Shown piece after piece: positions 51,641 through 52,214 of a stretch of 52,214 nt of DNA. This DNA is from Bacteroidales bacterium (GTDB taxonomy: Bacteria; Bacteroidota; Bacteroidia; Bacteroidales; JACABE01), in assembly GCA_023251515.1 (NCBI GenBank), contig JAHEYQ010000033.1, positions 1 through 52,214 of the forward strand, in the 5' to 3' direction. Under the pieces are notes generated by a model. The model did not search any database, had not been told where the DNA came from, and saw only the letters and a program-made list of their open reading frames with translations. The number at the start of each line of letters is the position of its first letter. Within the stretch, counting starts at the first letter, position 1. The position numbers were made by a program, and so were the translations under genes.

Positions 51641-51949
51641 ATGAACGAACAGGAAAATCAAATAAATATTGAGCTTAGTGCCGAAGTTGCCGAAGGAATT
51701 TATTCTAATCTGGCAGTTATTACTCACTCACAGTCTGAATTCATTGTTGATTTTATCAAAATGATGCCGGGTGTGCCAAAGGCTAATGTGAAATCGAGAA
51801 TTATTCTTACTCCACAGCATGCTAAACGTTTGCTGAGAGCTTTGCAGGATAATCTTACGAAATTTGAATCGATGTACGGGAAAATAAAAGAACCCGAACA
51901 GATTGAAGCATTACCATTTAATTTGGGTGGGCCTACAGCTCAGGCATAA
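51641..51949 (+). CDS. DUF3467-family protein
   Basis: A 102-residue acidic protein that matches the DUF3467 family (SAEVAEGIYSNLAVITHSQSEFIVDFI and ILTPQHAKRLLRALQDNLTKFESMYGKI). It commonly sits directly behind rpoC in Bacteroidota. The function is unknown. The gene is 6 bp after rpoC and ahead of a strong terminator, so it closes the operon. Confidence 0.9.
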   Translation: MNEQENQINIELSAEVAEGIYSNLAVITHSQSEFIVDFIKMMPGVPKANVKSRIILTPQHAKRLLRALQDNLTKFESMYGKIKEPEQIEALPFNLGGPTAQA

Positions 51950-51957
51950 TAAAAAAG

Positions 51958-51985
51958 AAAGCAGTACTTCGGTACTGCTTTTTTT
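51958..51985 (+). terminator. rpoBC operon terminator
   Basis: A 10-bp stem (AAAGCAGTAC/GTACTGCTTT) with a stable TTCG tetraloop, followed by a T run, is placed 9 bp past the DUF3467 stop. It is a strong intrinsic terminator. Confidence 0.92.
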
Positions 51986-52009
51986 ATTTAAACTTTTTTG
52001 GTGTAGAAA

Positions 52010-52214
52010 GCTCCCGATTTGCAATAGAACGTTCCTGATTTACCGTTGAAGGCTCCCGATTTGCAATAGAACGTTCCCGATTCACCGATGAAGGCTCCCG
52101 ATTGGAAAAAGAATTCACGCGCTTGTGTGAAGTAAGCAAAACGAGTGTGCAGAATGCTCCCGCACGTGTTCCGAACGCTCCCGATTTACCGTTGAAGGCT
52201 CCCGATTTGGGTTT
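52010..52214. repeat. 21-bp tandem repeat running off the window
   Basis: Units of exactly 21 bp begin at 52010, 52031, 52052, 52073 and 52094, and after a 41-bp gap at 52156, 52177 and 52198 (partial). Each opens with a GCTCCCGAT- or GTTCCCGAT-like block, with a 42-bp higher-order alternation. In one frame it reads as seven-residue repeats (GSRFAIE, RSRFTDE), but an early unit contains a stop. No start codon is evident. Confidence 0.8.

Noticed and set aside
52010..52214. Heptad-repeat protein
   Set aside because: An early unit carries an in-frame TGA and no start codon or family pattern is seen, so it is listed as a repeat only. It may change if more sequence is available.

Overview
The window looks like a low-GC Bacteroidota (Bacteroidales-type) chromosome. 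The reasons are near-absence of Shine-Dalgarno sequences, promoters of the TTG-N19/20-TAnnTTTG class, type IX secretion sorting-like C-termini, and lineage-typical families (short HPF, DUF3467, DUF4783, a probable DUF6261). No rRNA, transposase, CRISPR array or prophage is visible.

Layout. 1-1500: tail of an unidentified gene, then a non-coding tract with two palindromic elements and a five-copy 41-bp tandem repeat leading into a probable DUF6261 gene. 2419-3267: a two-gene unit with the geometry of a lone integron gene cassette, including an attC-like site. 3340-6644 (minus): arsenic operon arsR-arsC-arsM-small Cys-rich protein-acr3. 6816-10869 (minus): exported proteins (sorting-domain-like, FadL-like barrel, Asn/Tyr-rich lipoprotein). 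11000-12472: proS. 12545-22737: surface polysaccharide locus (FkbM methyltransferase, acetyltransferase, WbsX-like protein, Wzx flippase, GT4, two tandem asparagine synthetases on the minus strand, a GT2-like gene on the plus strand). 22953-23086: a non-coding element that folds on paper into a four-way junction. 23111-25437: LamG secreted protein, then an AAA/DUF4143 ATPase inserted at the 3' end of a yihY-like gene and bounded by a 36-bp direct repeat. 25538-30659: YihY, NadC, DUF4783, RlmH, PAP2 phosphatase and three paralogous small lipoproteins with a chimeric duplication scar. 31469-34410: a helical protein with a carboxypeptidase-regulatory-like C-terminus, an ECF sigma factor and a membrane GT2. 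34556-38376: tgt, an LptF/G permease, rpsU, a Xer recombinase and hpf. 38485-51949: tRNA-Thr-Tyr-Gly-Thr, tuf, tRNA-Trp, secE, nusG, rplKAJL, rpoBC and DUF3467. 52010-52214: a 21-bp tandem repeat running off the window.

How the genes work together. The right third is the conserved translation/transcription core. The ars operon couples sensing (ArsR), reduction (ArsC), methylation (ArsM), possible metal binding (the Cys-rich protein) and efflux (Acr3). The polysaccharide locus encodes tailoring, transfer and flipping of glycans but shows no polymerase or initiating transferase, so those steps must be encoded elsewhere.

The strongest unusual signals are the cassette-like unit at 2419-3267, the ATPase insertion at 24177-25573, the four-way-junction element at 22953-23086, the PAP2/lipoprotein duplication scar at 30007-30178, and the Cys-rich peptide whose N-terminus resembles ArsM. 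All were read by eye; no database search or folding program was run.
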